Part shown: positions 8,453-16,656 of the stretch, piece after piece
Position numbering within the stretch: the stretch's first letter is position 1
How the letters are laid out: each line of letters begins with the position of its first letter
NCBI RefSeq assembly: GCF_007860095.1
Contig: NZ_SJPT01000003.1
Span: 393,764-457,763, forward strand
Reading direction: 5' to 3'
Source of the DNA: Novipirellula galeiformis
Lineage (GTDB): Bacteria; Planctomycetota; Planctomycetia; Pirellulales; Pirellulaceae
Length of the DNA: 64,000 nucleotides
The notes under the pieces: model-generated
The model's database searches: none
Seen by the model: only the letters and a program-made list of their open reading frames with translations
What the model was told of the DNA's origin: nothing
Position numbers and translations under genes: made by a program

Positions 8453-11400
8453 TCAATCGATCGAATGGATCCTCAGACCGATCTCCGACGCATCGTCGTC
8501 GTCGTTGGCTTGGTGATAGATCCACCGTTTGCCGTCGCTGGCAAACGCAATGTTGCTGATCGCACCCTTTCCATTGCCTTCGATCACAGTGCCGACAAAA
8601 CGTAGATCCTCTGCGTTCCAAATACCGATCGAGCCATCATCGCCGCCCGTCAGCACACTGTTCTGATCCGGGGTCATAGCAATGGACACGATTTCGGGTG
8701 CCCAACGGGTCCCGTTCCGGATCGATTCCCAGCGATTGCTTGTCTTCAGGATACGTCCACCCGAATCGTGCAAGCGAATGCGACCGTCTGCTGCGGAGGT
8801 GAAGACTCGGCGACTTGAACGATCCATGCACGCGGACCGCATATCGGCAAGGCCGCGTGCGACAAGGTTGATACTCGATTGTGGAAACTGGAATTCGGCA
8901 ATGTAATCGCCGAACAACAAAAATCGGCCGTCATCGAACAGGATGCTCTCTCGGTGCGAAATCGGAAATGCATGCTGTCCGACACATTCAATCTGATGAG
9001 GAAGATCATCGGACGTGTCAGCGCGGGGAGGGAGCTTGAATAAACGAACCGCGTTGCCGGCGAAGGTCGAGACGAGCATTCGATTGCTGAGCGAATCAAA
9101 TTCAATGCTCTCAATGAAGGTGTGTTTGTCGCCGGCTTCCGGATGCGGGATCAAATAGGTGACCTCAGGGTGCCGCACACTCACCAAATTGGTTTCACCG
9201 TTATCGAAACCCACCGCTAGCCAACGTCCATCTTTTGATACCGATAGCACCGTGGGGTAGGTGCTTGGATTGCTGGGCAGCACACTTTTAACTTGCATGG
9301 TGGCGATGTCCACCCACAAGACTTCGCCATCGTCGCAGGCCATGAAAACGGTTTTACCATCGGGAGTCAGTTCCGCGAAGGTCGTTTTCTTGTCCGTTAA
9401 CGCTGGCGTTTCACGCTCGCCGTAAAATGAACTGAGAGCCACCGAACCGTCGGCACCCCCGCTGACAATGCGACCATGCTCATCCAGAACGATTTCGGTC
9501 ACCATGCCATTGTGCAACACCTGGGGCTCGGACAAGGGCAGGATCGAATCGGCGTTCGTCTCGGTCCACGATCGGAGGTCACGCCATCGGAAACCTTGTT
9601 TCGCTAGATCCCAAGTCGCAATGCCGCCGTTACGAAGTCCAGCGACGACTTTAGTTCCGTCCGCGGAAAGCGTCACACTTGCCGTCACGCTGCCTGGATG
9701 CTCCAGAGTGATCCATTGATCGGGCGATTCCGTATCGAGCAAGTGAACGTAATTCTCCGCATGGTACATGCATGCAATGAAGCGCCCGTTTGCCGAGCGT
9801 GCCATGCGGTCTAGCGAATCAGGCATCGACCATCGACGAATGGTTTTTCCGGTTGCCAACTCAACGATGTGAGGCTCATTGGGTTCTTTCAAGATCAATA
9901 AATGCTGGGATTCGGGGAAGAATGCGATGTAATGATTGCGGCGAACCGCTTCGATTATCATCGAAGCTTGGGCCGCTGGTGACGTCCGATCCGAGCCGAG
10001 AGGAAACACTTGGACGCTCTCATATCGACATCCAATCGCAATTTGGTTGCCGTCCGGAGAAAAGGCGAGTGATTCCACCGTGGTTGGAAAGTCAATCAAG
10101 CGGGCGGGAGCCGGTCGTTCGTCTAAAGCGATGAACTCAACCTGGTTGAGGGCGTTTAGCCATTGACCATCGGGCGCGATTTGCTGGCCCACCGCAAGCA
10201 TCGTTTCATCCGGCGTCACCGCTAAGGCAAAAACATGCATGTCACTTCGCAGAGGAAATTCGTTGACGACCGTTCCGTCATCCAGATTATGAATTCGAAT
10301 GGTCCCCTCTTCGCCGACCACGGCCACGCCATTTTGGTTTGGCAAAAGAACAATGTCGCGAATCGGCCCCCAATGCGGTTTTAGTTTTGTCCAGCCCGCT
10401 CTCGCCTTCGATTGCAGCAACCGCAAATCGACACCTACGGGGATTACCCCGTCGGCGTACTGCTGGATCGAAGCAGCAATTTGAAGTGCCGTCGCTGGAT
10501 TATGGTGCGCAAGCGATGCGTAGGCGTTGCGCAAATCGGAAAGGTAAGCGGTCTGGATCGCAACACGCTCACTCGACTTCGCCAGATCGCGTTGCTCTCT
10601 TGTCTGGTGCTCGAGTTCAACCGCTCTTTCTTCACTCTTGCGTACGTCCGCCAACGCCACGCGTAGAGAATTCTGTTGTTCCTCCAAGCGGCGATTGCTG
10701 CGTGCCAGCCCCATGACGCCCACCGCAATCAGCAGGAAAACGGTCGCCAGTAAACTGGATTCCAAGGGTGATCGCCAAACGGCACGCCATGTCCGCTCCG
10801 CGATCGAGCGTGGCCGGGCACGGACCGCTAACCCTTGTTGGAACCGGTTGAGGTCAGCGGCGAGTGCACTCGCCGATGCGTAACGGCCGCTGGGGTTCTT
10901 GGCCAAGCATTTCAGGCAAATCGCTGCGAGATCTCGGGGGATCATGCCCGAGACGACCCGCGGCGAGATGGGATTGTCGAAGCAAATGGCATTGAACAAA
11001 TCGGCACCATTCACGCCACGATGCGGCAGAAAGCCCGTTAGCATCTGGTACATCAACACACCGATGGAAAAAATATCACAAGCTTCGCCATGAGAGTGTT
11101 CACTATCGATCACTTGCTCTGGGGCCATGTAATGCAATGTTCCCACCAGCCGCCCCTCGGAATCGTCGGCGGATTCGGTAAACAGATCGCGAACCAACCC
11201 AAAATCCGTTAATCGCGGAGTCAGCCTGCGTTTGCCTTCCGCAGTCGCCGCTTCCTGAAGCAAAATGTTTTGCGGCTTAATGTCACGATGAACCAGTCCG
11301 CGTTCATGCACATGGATGATCGCATCGGCTAACCGCAATACCATATCTGTCACCAGCGAGGGATCGACCGGTCCAGGGTGTTGTTTCAGCCATTGGGCGA

Positions 11401-11902
11401 GCGTCGGGCCTTCACAATATTCGGACACCAAATAGACCGATTGGACATCCTGGAACGCTTCATAAAGGGGAACCAAACAGGGGTGGCTCAGCCGAGCTGC
11501 GGCCCGCGCCTCTCGCAACCGAGGATCCTCATCATCGGTCATCGTTTTCGCCGTTCGACGAATCGACTTTAACGCGACCTCACGCAGTAGCATTTCGTCA
11601 TGAGCGCGATAAACGGTCGCAAATCCCCCCACACCGATGACGCCGCGAATGCTGAAACGACCAATTTTTTGGGGTGCCTCAATATCGCTCGACAATCCCT
11701 CCGAGGCGAGTGACTTCGTCGCGGTCATATCCTGTTGACGATCGAACCATCGCAAGATCGCATTCAATCGCGTTTCGTTAACCGCGGGGGCGCCGGAAAA
11801 CGAAAAAGTCCCACTGTGCTGCAATTCCTCACGAAACGCCGCCGCACGATTTCTCAGCGATGAGATCGAATCACTATCAGCTGGCAATTCGTTGCTGCTC
11901 AT
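8453..11902 (-). CDS. Membrane-bound Ser/Thr protein kinase with C-terminal WD40-like repeats
   Basis: 1149 aa. The Hanks-type kinase domain spans about residues 78-355: Gly-rich loop GVGGFATVYRA (about 90-100), VALKS Lys near 109, catalytic HRDIKPQN near 204, DFG (TDFGLVRD) near 233 and MAPEQV near 258. All catalytic residues are present, so it should be active. A single membrane helix (LLATVFLLIAVGVMGLA, near 385) is followed by a Glu/Arg-rich coiled coil (about 405-445). The remaining roughly 650 residues form repeated beta blades with motifs such as LSADGTKVVAGL, VTPDETMLAVG, LTPDGKTVFMAC and MTPDQNSVLTGGDDGS, typical of WD40-like propellers. The predicted topology is a cytoplasmic kinase and a propeller across the membrane, a common planctomycete layout. 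Signal and substrates are unknown. Start ATG at 11902. Confidence 0.92.
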   Translation of the reverse strand: MSSNELPADSDSISSLRNRAAAFREELQHSGTFSFSGAPAVNETRLNAILRWFDRQQDMTATKSLASEGLSSDIEAPQKIGRFSIRGVIGVGGFATVYRAHDEMLLREVALKSIRRTAKTMTDDEDPRLREARAAARLSHPCLVPLYEAFQDVQSVYLVSEYCEGPTLAQWLKQHPGPVDPSLVTDMVLRLADAIIHVHERGLVHRDIKPQNILLQEAATAEGKRRLTPRLTDFGLVRDLFTESADDSEGRLVGTLHYMAPEQVIDSEHSHGEACDIFSIGVLMYQMLTGFLPHRGVNGADLFNAICFDNPISPRVVSGMIPRDLAAICLKCLAKNPSGRYASASALAADLNRFQQGLAVRARPRSIAERTWRAVWRSPLESSLLATVFLLIAVGVMGLARSNRRLEEQQNSLRVALADVRKSEERAVELEHQTREQRDLAKSSERVAIQTAYLSDLRNAYASLAHHNPATALQIAASIQQYADGVIPVGVDLRLLQSKARAGWTKLKPHWGPIRDIVLLPNQNGVAVVGEEGTIRIHNLDDGTVVNEFPLRSDMHVFALAVTPDETMLAVGQQIAPDGQWLNALNQVEFIALDERPAPARLIDFPTTVESLAFSPDGNQIAIGCRYESVQVFPLGSDRTSPAAQASMIIEAVRRNHYIAFFPESQHLLILKEPNEPHIVELATGKTIRRWSMPDSLDRMARSANGRFIACMYHAENYVHLLDTESPDQWITLEHPGSVTASVTLSADGTKVVAGLRNGGIATWDLAKQGFRWRDLRSWTETNADSILPLSEPQVLHNGMVTEIVLDEHGRIVSGGADGSVALSSFYGERETPALTDKKTTFAELTPDGKTVFMACDDGEVLWVDIATMQVKSVLPSNPSTYPTVLSVSKDGRWLAVGFDNGETNLVSVRHPEVTYLIPHPEAGDKHTFIESIEFDSLSNRMLVSTFAGNAVRLFKLPPRADTSDDLPHQIECVGQHAFPISHRESILFDDGRFLLFGDYIAEFQFPQSSINLVARGLADMRSACMDRSSRRVFTSAADGRIRLHDSGGRILKTSNRWESIRNGTRWAPEIVSIAMTPDQNSVLTGGDDGSIGIWNAEDLRFVGTVIEGNGKGAISNIAFASDGKRWIYHQANDDDDASEIGLRIHSID

Positions 11903-12323
11903 GGAAAAGCCCAGTTCCGATAGACATCGGCTGACTACCCTCGATCAATACGGTTTTGGAAAAGAAAACCTGCGTTCCTTCATCGAGTTTACGGGGGGAT
12001 CGATACTACAGCAACCGACCGTTCCGGAGGAAAGGGAGCTTCGCAGCGATGAGATTCCCGCGAACGAGCAAGAGCGCGGCCCGAGATCCGACAAAACGCG
12101 TCGAGCCAGCCGCCGGGCGAGTCACTTCGTGGCGCGGCGAGACACCGGGGCGGCGAGACATCGGGGCGGCAAAAACGAACGTCGCCCGGAACGCTTCACG
12201 CGGGCGAGCGAGAAAAAGGCCGAAATCGCCAACCCGCCTCGCAGCCATCCTTACCCGATGGGCTGGCGGGCCGGTGGACTGGCGGGCCGGTGGACTGGCG
12301 CGGCGAAAGCGGCCGCCGAAGGC
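11903..12323. other. Intergenic region upstream of the kinase gene
   Basis: 421 bp between the kinase start and the end of the next minus-strand gene. It is purine-rich and GC-rich, with the repeat at 12263-12300. Frames on the plus strand through it (11892-12338, 11956-12327) are Arg-rich with no domain and are rejected as genes. The kinase promoter is expected here but could not be picked out. Confidence 0.5.
12263..12300. repeat. Tandem repeat, 16-bp unit, about 2.4 copies
   Basis: CTGGCGGGCCGGTGGA at 12263-12278 and again exactly at 12279-12294, with a partial third copy to 12300. Confidence 0.9.
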
Positions 12324-13271
12324 CTAGTTGCGGGTTAAATCCCAAGCATCCAACCAGGAGGTCTTCTTCTCTTTCATCAAGAAGTCGTTCTCCAAACGTT
12401 CGGCCATGTCTGGCAAATGCCCGGCCCCATAAAAAACAGAAACTTTCTTTTTTCCTGCGTCGAGTTCTTCTTTTAAAATTTCAAAACACTTTGCGTTACG
12501 CCCCTTAATCAAAGTGTTCTCACCGTTCGCGTCATCTAGCCCGGCGGTGACCGCGTCGACGTCGATCAATTGTTGCGACATCATTTGTTTCATGTGCTTG
12601 GCGCGGTCATCGCTGAACCATGCCAACAACATTCCGGCCTCGCCGCCGGTGGCGGCTTGCGAAGCGAGGCCAGCGCCCATCATTCGCGCGGCCATCTTCC
12701 AAACGCTATCCCCACGTCGACTCAAGTCCTCGACAAACTCTTCGGGACTCATGTCGGCATGACGAAAGTTTTTTGCCATGTAATCAATCTTCTCAAGCTG
12801 GTACTCCAGCCCCAGCATGTCTTTCATGCCAGATTGCATGGACGACAGGATCGAACGACGTTTCGCCAGATCCTCGGGGCGAATTCGCGTGCCATCGGGG
12901 GCAACCAACTCGTAGAGCACCGAATCGTAGGTTGCCAATCGCTTGTTCAAGGCCGCGTAGTATTCGTGTTGACCAATATGGACCACGCCGACAAGGTCGA
13001 CGATGCGACCGGCGTAGGGCGTGTTGGGTTTGCCGACGTAACGCACGATCGCAGTTTGTAGAGCTCGCGGTTTTTCCGCGTCGGTTTTATCGATCCGTAA
13101 ATAGGCGCCCTCCGATGAGGCCACCTTTGCGTTCGGCTTTGTCTCGACGGGCGGTTCGGCGATCGCTTGGGCGAACAGCGATGCTGCGCCGATCATCAAT
13201 CCCGCTCCGAACAAAACGACTAACGCCGCCGCGTTGCGAATCATGTTCGCTGGAGTGCTCGTTCTCATCAT
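12324..13271 (-). CDS. Secreted TraB/GumN (Tiki-like) family protein
   Basis: 315 aa. The N-terminus MMRTSTPANMIRNAAALVV leads into a hydrophobic signal segment ending around residue 40, so the product is exported or membrane-anchored. The family's paired GxxH motifs are visible: GVVHIG near residue 93 and YGAGHLP near 280, with an acidic YELV motif shortly after the first. In the TraB/PrgY/Tiki family these residues are proposed to bind metal in a protease-like fold. The middle is helical with several Met-rich stretches (SSMQSGMKDMLGLEYQLEK). The start is one of two ATGs (13271 or 13268); an upstream TTG at 13274 is possible. Neighbours on the same strand are also exported proteins. The substrate is unknown. 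Confidence 0.8.
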   Translation of the reverse strand: MMRTSTPANMIRNAAALVVLFGAGLMIGAASLFAQAIAEPPVETKPNAKVASSEGAYLRIDKTDAEKPRALQTAIVRYVGKPNTPYAGRIVDLVGVVHIGQHEYYAALNKRLATYDSVLYELVAPDGTRIRPEDLAKRRSILSSMQSGMKDMLGLEYQLEKIDYMAKNFRHADMSPEEFVEDLSRRGDSVWKMAARMMGAGLASQAATGGEAGMLLAWFSDDRAKHMKQMMSQQLIDVDAVTAGLDDANGENTLIKGRNAKCFEILKEELDAGKKKVSVFYGAGHLPDMAERLENDFLMKEKKTSWLDAWDLTRN

Positions 13272-13535
13272 CAAACAGGCTATTTTTCCAGCCTTCCTTT
13301 ACCAAACAGGGGCGAGTTCATTTCATCTATTCCCAGGATAGTGCCTTTTGCGAAAACCGACAAACCGCGACCGACAAACTGCGACACGTGAAGCTTGGTC
13401 GAAAGCGGCAGGACAACCGGGCGAGGTCCCCCACCGACACCGTTGAGGGCGAAAGAGGGGGAGTTCAAGACAGATTCCGCCCCCACCACCATGCCCCCCC
13501 GACGCGGGAAAGGGCAACACGAGGTGCTTGGCGGA

Positions 13536-14183
13536 CTAGCGACGACGCACAACAACGTCATCAAATTCGTTCAAATCATCGAACGATCCGATCCCGATCC
13601 GGCCCTTACGAAAGGTTTTGTCGACGACCTTCATATGCGGCGTGGTCATGTCATCAAAGAAGACGACGATCTCGCCCGAATCGACATTTCGCGTCACTCG
13701 GACGGTGTGCCATTGATCGTCCCACGGCGTCAAGGTTTCATTCTTCGTGAGTGCCAATCGCGGAGCTTCCTTGACGATCATGATTTGACCGCTGTTCGGA
13801 TCAGGTTTGGCGCCGAGATGCACATAATAGAAATGTTGATCATCTTGGTAATTGAAAAACACGCAACAATCGCGATGGTTGCCGGTGTCCTTCGTGCTAC
13901 GAACGCGAAAGGTGATGTCGAAACTTCCCAACTCCAAATCGCGGATCAAAGCAACGTGGCCGGGGCTTCGCACCGGAGGCTTGTACTCACTCCCTCGCTG
14001 GGTGATTTCGATCGTCGAATTGCCGTCTTGGGTGGTAAGCTTCCACGAATTCGGGTCGAGCATCTCCCAACGCGCGTCGCCGTTTTCGAAATCATCCGAA
14101 AAGACCGTTTCCCCCGGCTTTTCGGCTACGGCAAAGGAAGTCATCAAGATCGCAAACGCCATACCACGGGTGATACGAAACAT
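13536..14183 (-). CDS. Secreted DUF1080-like (3-keto-disaccharide hydrolase fold) protein
   Basis: 215 aa with a short signal peptide (MFRITRGMAFAILMTSFAVA). The mature protein looks like a concanavalin-like beta sandwich of the DUF1080 type: FSDDFENGDARWEM near the start, FDITFRVRS, FNYQDDQHFYYVHLG and a C-terminal GRIGIGSFDDLNEFDDV strand. In planctomycetes such proteins are secreted in large numbers and are linked to glycoside breakdown or sugar binding. The start is ATG 14183 with GAAGAG about 10 bases upstream; the TTG two codons earlier would sit too close to that site. Activity on a specific glycan cannot be inferred. Confidence 0.75.
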   Translation of the reverse strand: MFRITRGMAFAILMTSFAVAEKPGETVFSDDFENGDARWEMLDPNSWKLTTQDGNSTIEITQRGSEYKPPVRSPGHVALIRDLELGSFDITFRVRSTKDTGNHRDCCVFFNYQDDQHFYYVHLGAKPDPNSGQIMIVKEAPRLALTKNETLTPWDDQWHTVRVTRNVDSGEIVVFFDDMTTPHMKVVDKTFRKGRIGIGSFDDLNEFDDVVVRRR

Positions 14184-14297
14184 GGGCAAAAACTCTTCAG
14201 GTAGGAGGTCGTGGAGGAATAAAAGGGACGGGATGCCCAGCTCAGGCGGGCGGTGAAATGCAAACGGAATTGGCGTGGCCGGTCTACCACAGGGCGT

Positions 14298-14780
14298 TTA
14301 CTCTTTGAGAATCTTACCAAACAAGTGGCCGCCGACTTGGTCATGCTGCCACGTCCCCGAATAGCGCCCATCGTGAATCAACACCCGAGCGTCGAACGTT
14401 CCCATCCCAGGAATGCCAAACGAATGGAGAGTAATCACGGGAGTGTTGCCTGCAAACAAGATCGGTAAATCCATTGGGATTTCGCTGTCCACGTCGCCGT
14501 ACTTGATCCGTGCGGTCAAGCGATACATGTTTTTTTCCGCTAACTTTTCGCACTTGCTGATCGTGTACTCTTCGGTTTTTGGCAACGCATCTTCTTTGCC
14601 ATCCACCGTAAACTTGCCCACAAACTTGGCTCCGCTTAAATAGGTCGCGAGTCGTTCCGCGCGATCGTCGGTCGGAGAGACTTGCCCATCGCCCTTCACA
14701 GGTTCGTCCGCAACGCCAACGGTGCTTGAAAGCGCAACGAAAATTCCAGCGACGCCGAGAGTAGCTAAAAATCGTGACAT
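14298..14780 (-). CDS. Small secreted protein of unknown function
   Basis: 160 aa. From the ATG at 14780 the protein begins MSRFLATLGVAGIFVALSST followed by VGVADEP, a clear signal peptide; a frame-open extension upstream to 14861 is Pro-rich and lacks this. The mature part reads as a beta-rich domain (FVGKFTVDGKEDALPKTEEY, YRLTARIKYGDVDSEIPMDL, FDARVLIHDGRYSGTW). A lipocalin-like or small barrel fold is possible but not shown. It is followed on the same strand by the DUF1080-like gene. The function is unknown. Confidence 0.7.
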   Translation of the reverse strand: MSRFLATLGVAGIFVALSSTVGVADEPVKGDGQVSPTDDRAERLATYLSGAKFVGKFTVDGKEDALPKTEEYTISKCEKLAEKNMYRLTARIKYGDVDSEIPMDLPILFAGNTPVITLHSFGIPGMGTFDARVLIHDGRYSGTWQHDQVGGHLFGKILKE

Positions 14781-14879
14781 GGTTATTTCAAAAGCGAGGA
14801 GGAGTGGAAGGGGGATTTCCCAAATCGGATTCGCTGAACAGGAAACATCGGGCGGGGGCACCCCGTAATAACGACCATC

Positions 14880-16124
14880 CTAAGCGGTCCGTAAGCCCGC
14901 GACCACACCGCGAAACCATGCCATAGCCGTTTTTCCAATGCGGGGCTGCAGAATATCGGGGTGGCCTCCGATTGTGATCCTATGGGCGTGCTGTTTTCCA
15001 TTGGGAGCGACAAGGATGAACTCGACCTCCGAGGCGGGCACATGGCCGACCAAGTCATCGGCAATCGCGGGATAAGCGTTAACGACCAACAACCAATCGG
15101 ACCGCATGCGCGATTGGATTTCCTCGAGCGAAACGTTGGGCATCGCTGCGAGCGACAACCCACCGCGAAACGCCGGCGTCTCGCCAAGCGCTGCGAACCA
15201 GTCCCCCAACGGTGCAGCGAACCCCAATTCCAACAACGCCAACGACTCGCCACGAGCTCGCAGCATGGAATCGATCACATGATATTGTTCGTAGTTTTCG
15301 CCATCGCCAAAGTACAATTCCCCAACGCGATTGAGGATCTCGGTTTTCGTTTGAGCGATCTGTGCGGTGCAGCGCTCGGCCGATTCAGTCATCGCCGTGA
15401 TTCGCAACGAGATCGTCGCGGCGCTGACGGTAATCCCGACGCGGGGTTGGCGGTCACGAGAGATCATGTCTCCGAGCCGCTGTTCCATGTCGCTTTCGCC
15501 GATGCCAAAGAATTTCATCACATGGTGGCGAATCACACTGCCGCCGCCCGACATGGCCGCAATCTGATGCGAAACCGTTTCCTTGAACATCAACTGCATT
15601 TCGGCAGGCACGCCGGGCAATGCAAACACTCTGCAGCGCGCATGGCTGCCACGATCGATGAATAGATCGATCCCCGGAGCGGTGCCTTGCGGGTTGGGGA
15701 TGATTTGGCTCGATTTGGGGAACATTGCTTGCACGCGGTTCCGCTCGGGCATCGGACGTTTTCGCGAGCTGAACAGCGATTCAATATGGTCCATCGCCTG
15801 TTGGCGGAATTCCAGCGGCTCATCGCTGACTTCGGCCAGCGCTTCGCGGGTTAAGTCGTCTTGCGTTGGCCCCAGCCCCCCGGTGCAAATCACCAGGTCG
15901 ACTCGTTCGATGGCGATGTTGAAGACGTCAATGTTGTCGCGCAACATATCGCCCACGGTCGTTTGAAAACGGACTTCGACCCCTAATTCGCCGAGGCGTT
16001 GGCTGAGCCATTGCGAATTGGTGTCCAACCTCGCCCCACTGGTCATTTCATCGCCGATCGAAATCACTTCGGCCGATAACTTCAACGGAGCCTGCGTTTT
16101 CGGGCGGGAGACTGGGGTGCTCAT
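14880..16124 (-). CDS. CinA-like protein (MoCF-type N-domain, divergent C-domain)
   Basis: 414 aa. The N-terminal half is a clear CinA/MoCF-biosynthesis domain: AEVISIGDEMTSGARLDTNSQW near residues 17-40 and CTGGLGPTQDDLT near 78-90. In CinA this domain is linked to ADP-ribose or nucleotide pyrophosphatase activity. The C-terminal domain of classical CinA (NMN deamidase) should start with an ESCTGG-type motif; here the aligned stretch reads LALLELGFAAPLGDWFAAL (about residues 296-314), without the Ser/Cys/Thr of that site. It therefore looks like a decayed deamidase. The start at 16124 has GGAAGA 8 bases upstream, and it overlaps the end of the upstream DUF6702-like gene by 77 bp. An in-frame extension to 16196 is possible. 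Confidence 0.85.
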   Translation of the reverse strand: MSTPVSRPKTQAPLKLSAEVISIGDEMTSGARLDTNSQWLSQRLGELGVEVRFQTTVGDMLRDNIDVFNIAIERVDLVICTGGLGPTQDDLTREALAEVSDEPLEFRQQAMDHIESLFSSRKRPMPERNRVQAMFPKSSQIIPNPQGTAPGIDLFIDRGSHARCRVFALPGVPAEMQLMFKETVSHQIAAMSGGGSVIRHHVMKFFGIGESDMEQRLGDMISRDRQPRVGITVSAATISLRITAMTESAERCTAQIAQTKTEILNRVGELYFGDGENYEQYHVIDSMLRARGESLALLELGFAAPLGDWFAALGETPAFRGGLSLAAMPNVSLEEIQSRMRSDWLLVVNAYPAIADDLVGHVPASEVEFILVAPNGKQHAHRITIGGHPDILQPRIGKTAMAWFRGVVAGLRTA

Positions 16125-16614
16125 CAATCGATTCTTCCAAAGGGGCGATAGGTCGCTCGATTGTAAGCGTGATTGCGGTTTTGGACAGTTGCCCAATCAA
16201 GATTACCCGGTTACGAAACGCTTCGTTGCGTTCGAAGAACATCTGCTGTTGGATTTCGTACCTCGCTGGCGTCTGATTTGCTGTCACCGGTTCGACTTCA
16301 AAATACCACCAAACGTGGGACCCTTCATCGCTCCGTCCAACCCAATGGATGGTCGCCTTGTTGCCTGTGGGATCCCCAGGCGGCTGCGATTTGGCTTTCG
16401 TCTGCGGGCGGATCAAAAACGTCCTTTCCAAGTAATTTACGCCCCAGTGTTCGACAGCCTGCGAGGAACCGGAGCGTTTTTCAATCCATTGCTGATCCAG
16501 AAGATGAAGCCGCAGCGCCACTTCAAAACGTTTCGTCTCCCCATTCCACTGGACCTCGCTGACAGTTTCGTGAACCGGGTGCAGCATCGCAAAAAGTAGG
16601 AGTGCATAGTGCAT
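16048..16614 (-). CDS. DUF6702-like secreted protein
   Basis: 188 aa. It starts MHYALLLFAMLHPVHETVSE, a short hydrophobic leader followed by the HPxHxSVxE-type opening seen in DUF6702 proteins, then alternating beta strands (VQWNGETKRFEVALRLHLLD). In Bacteroidetes the DUF6702 gene commonly sits beside an M1-family metallopeptidase gene, and the same arrangement is found here: the M1 gene ends 42 bp upstream. It overlaps the start of cinA by 77 bp in another frame. It probably acts with the peptidase in the periplasm; the exact role is unknown. Confidence 0.65.
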   Translation of the reverse strand: MHYALLLFAMLHPVHETVSEVQWNGETKRFEVALRLHLLDQQWIEKRSGSSQAVEHWGVNYLERTFLIRPQTKAKSQPPGDPTGNKATIHWVGRSDEGSHVWWYFEVEPVTANQTPARYEIQQQMFFERNEAFRNRVILIGQLSKTAITLTIERPIAPLEESIDEHPSLPPENAGSVEVIGRSDFDRR

Positions 16615-16656
16615 TGGTAGTCAGGCAATCAAACAGGGGCGGGAGGAAGAAGGGAG

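Noticed and set aside
11892-12338. 148-aa plus-strand frame upstream of the kinase
   Set aside because: Arg/Ala-rich low-complexity translation that runs through a tandem repeat and overlaps the kinase start on the other strand.
13395-14204. 269-aa plus-strand frame opposite the DUF1080-like gene
   Set aside because: Antisense shadow of a minus-strand gene that has a signal peptide and a family pattern.
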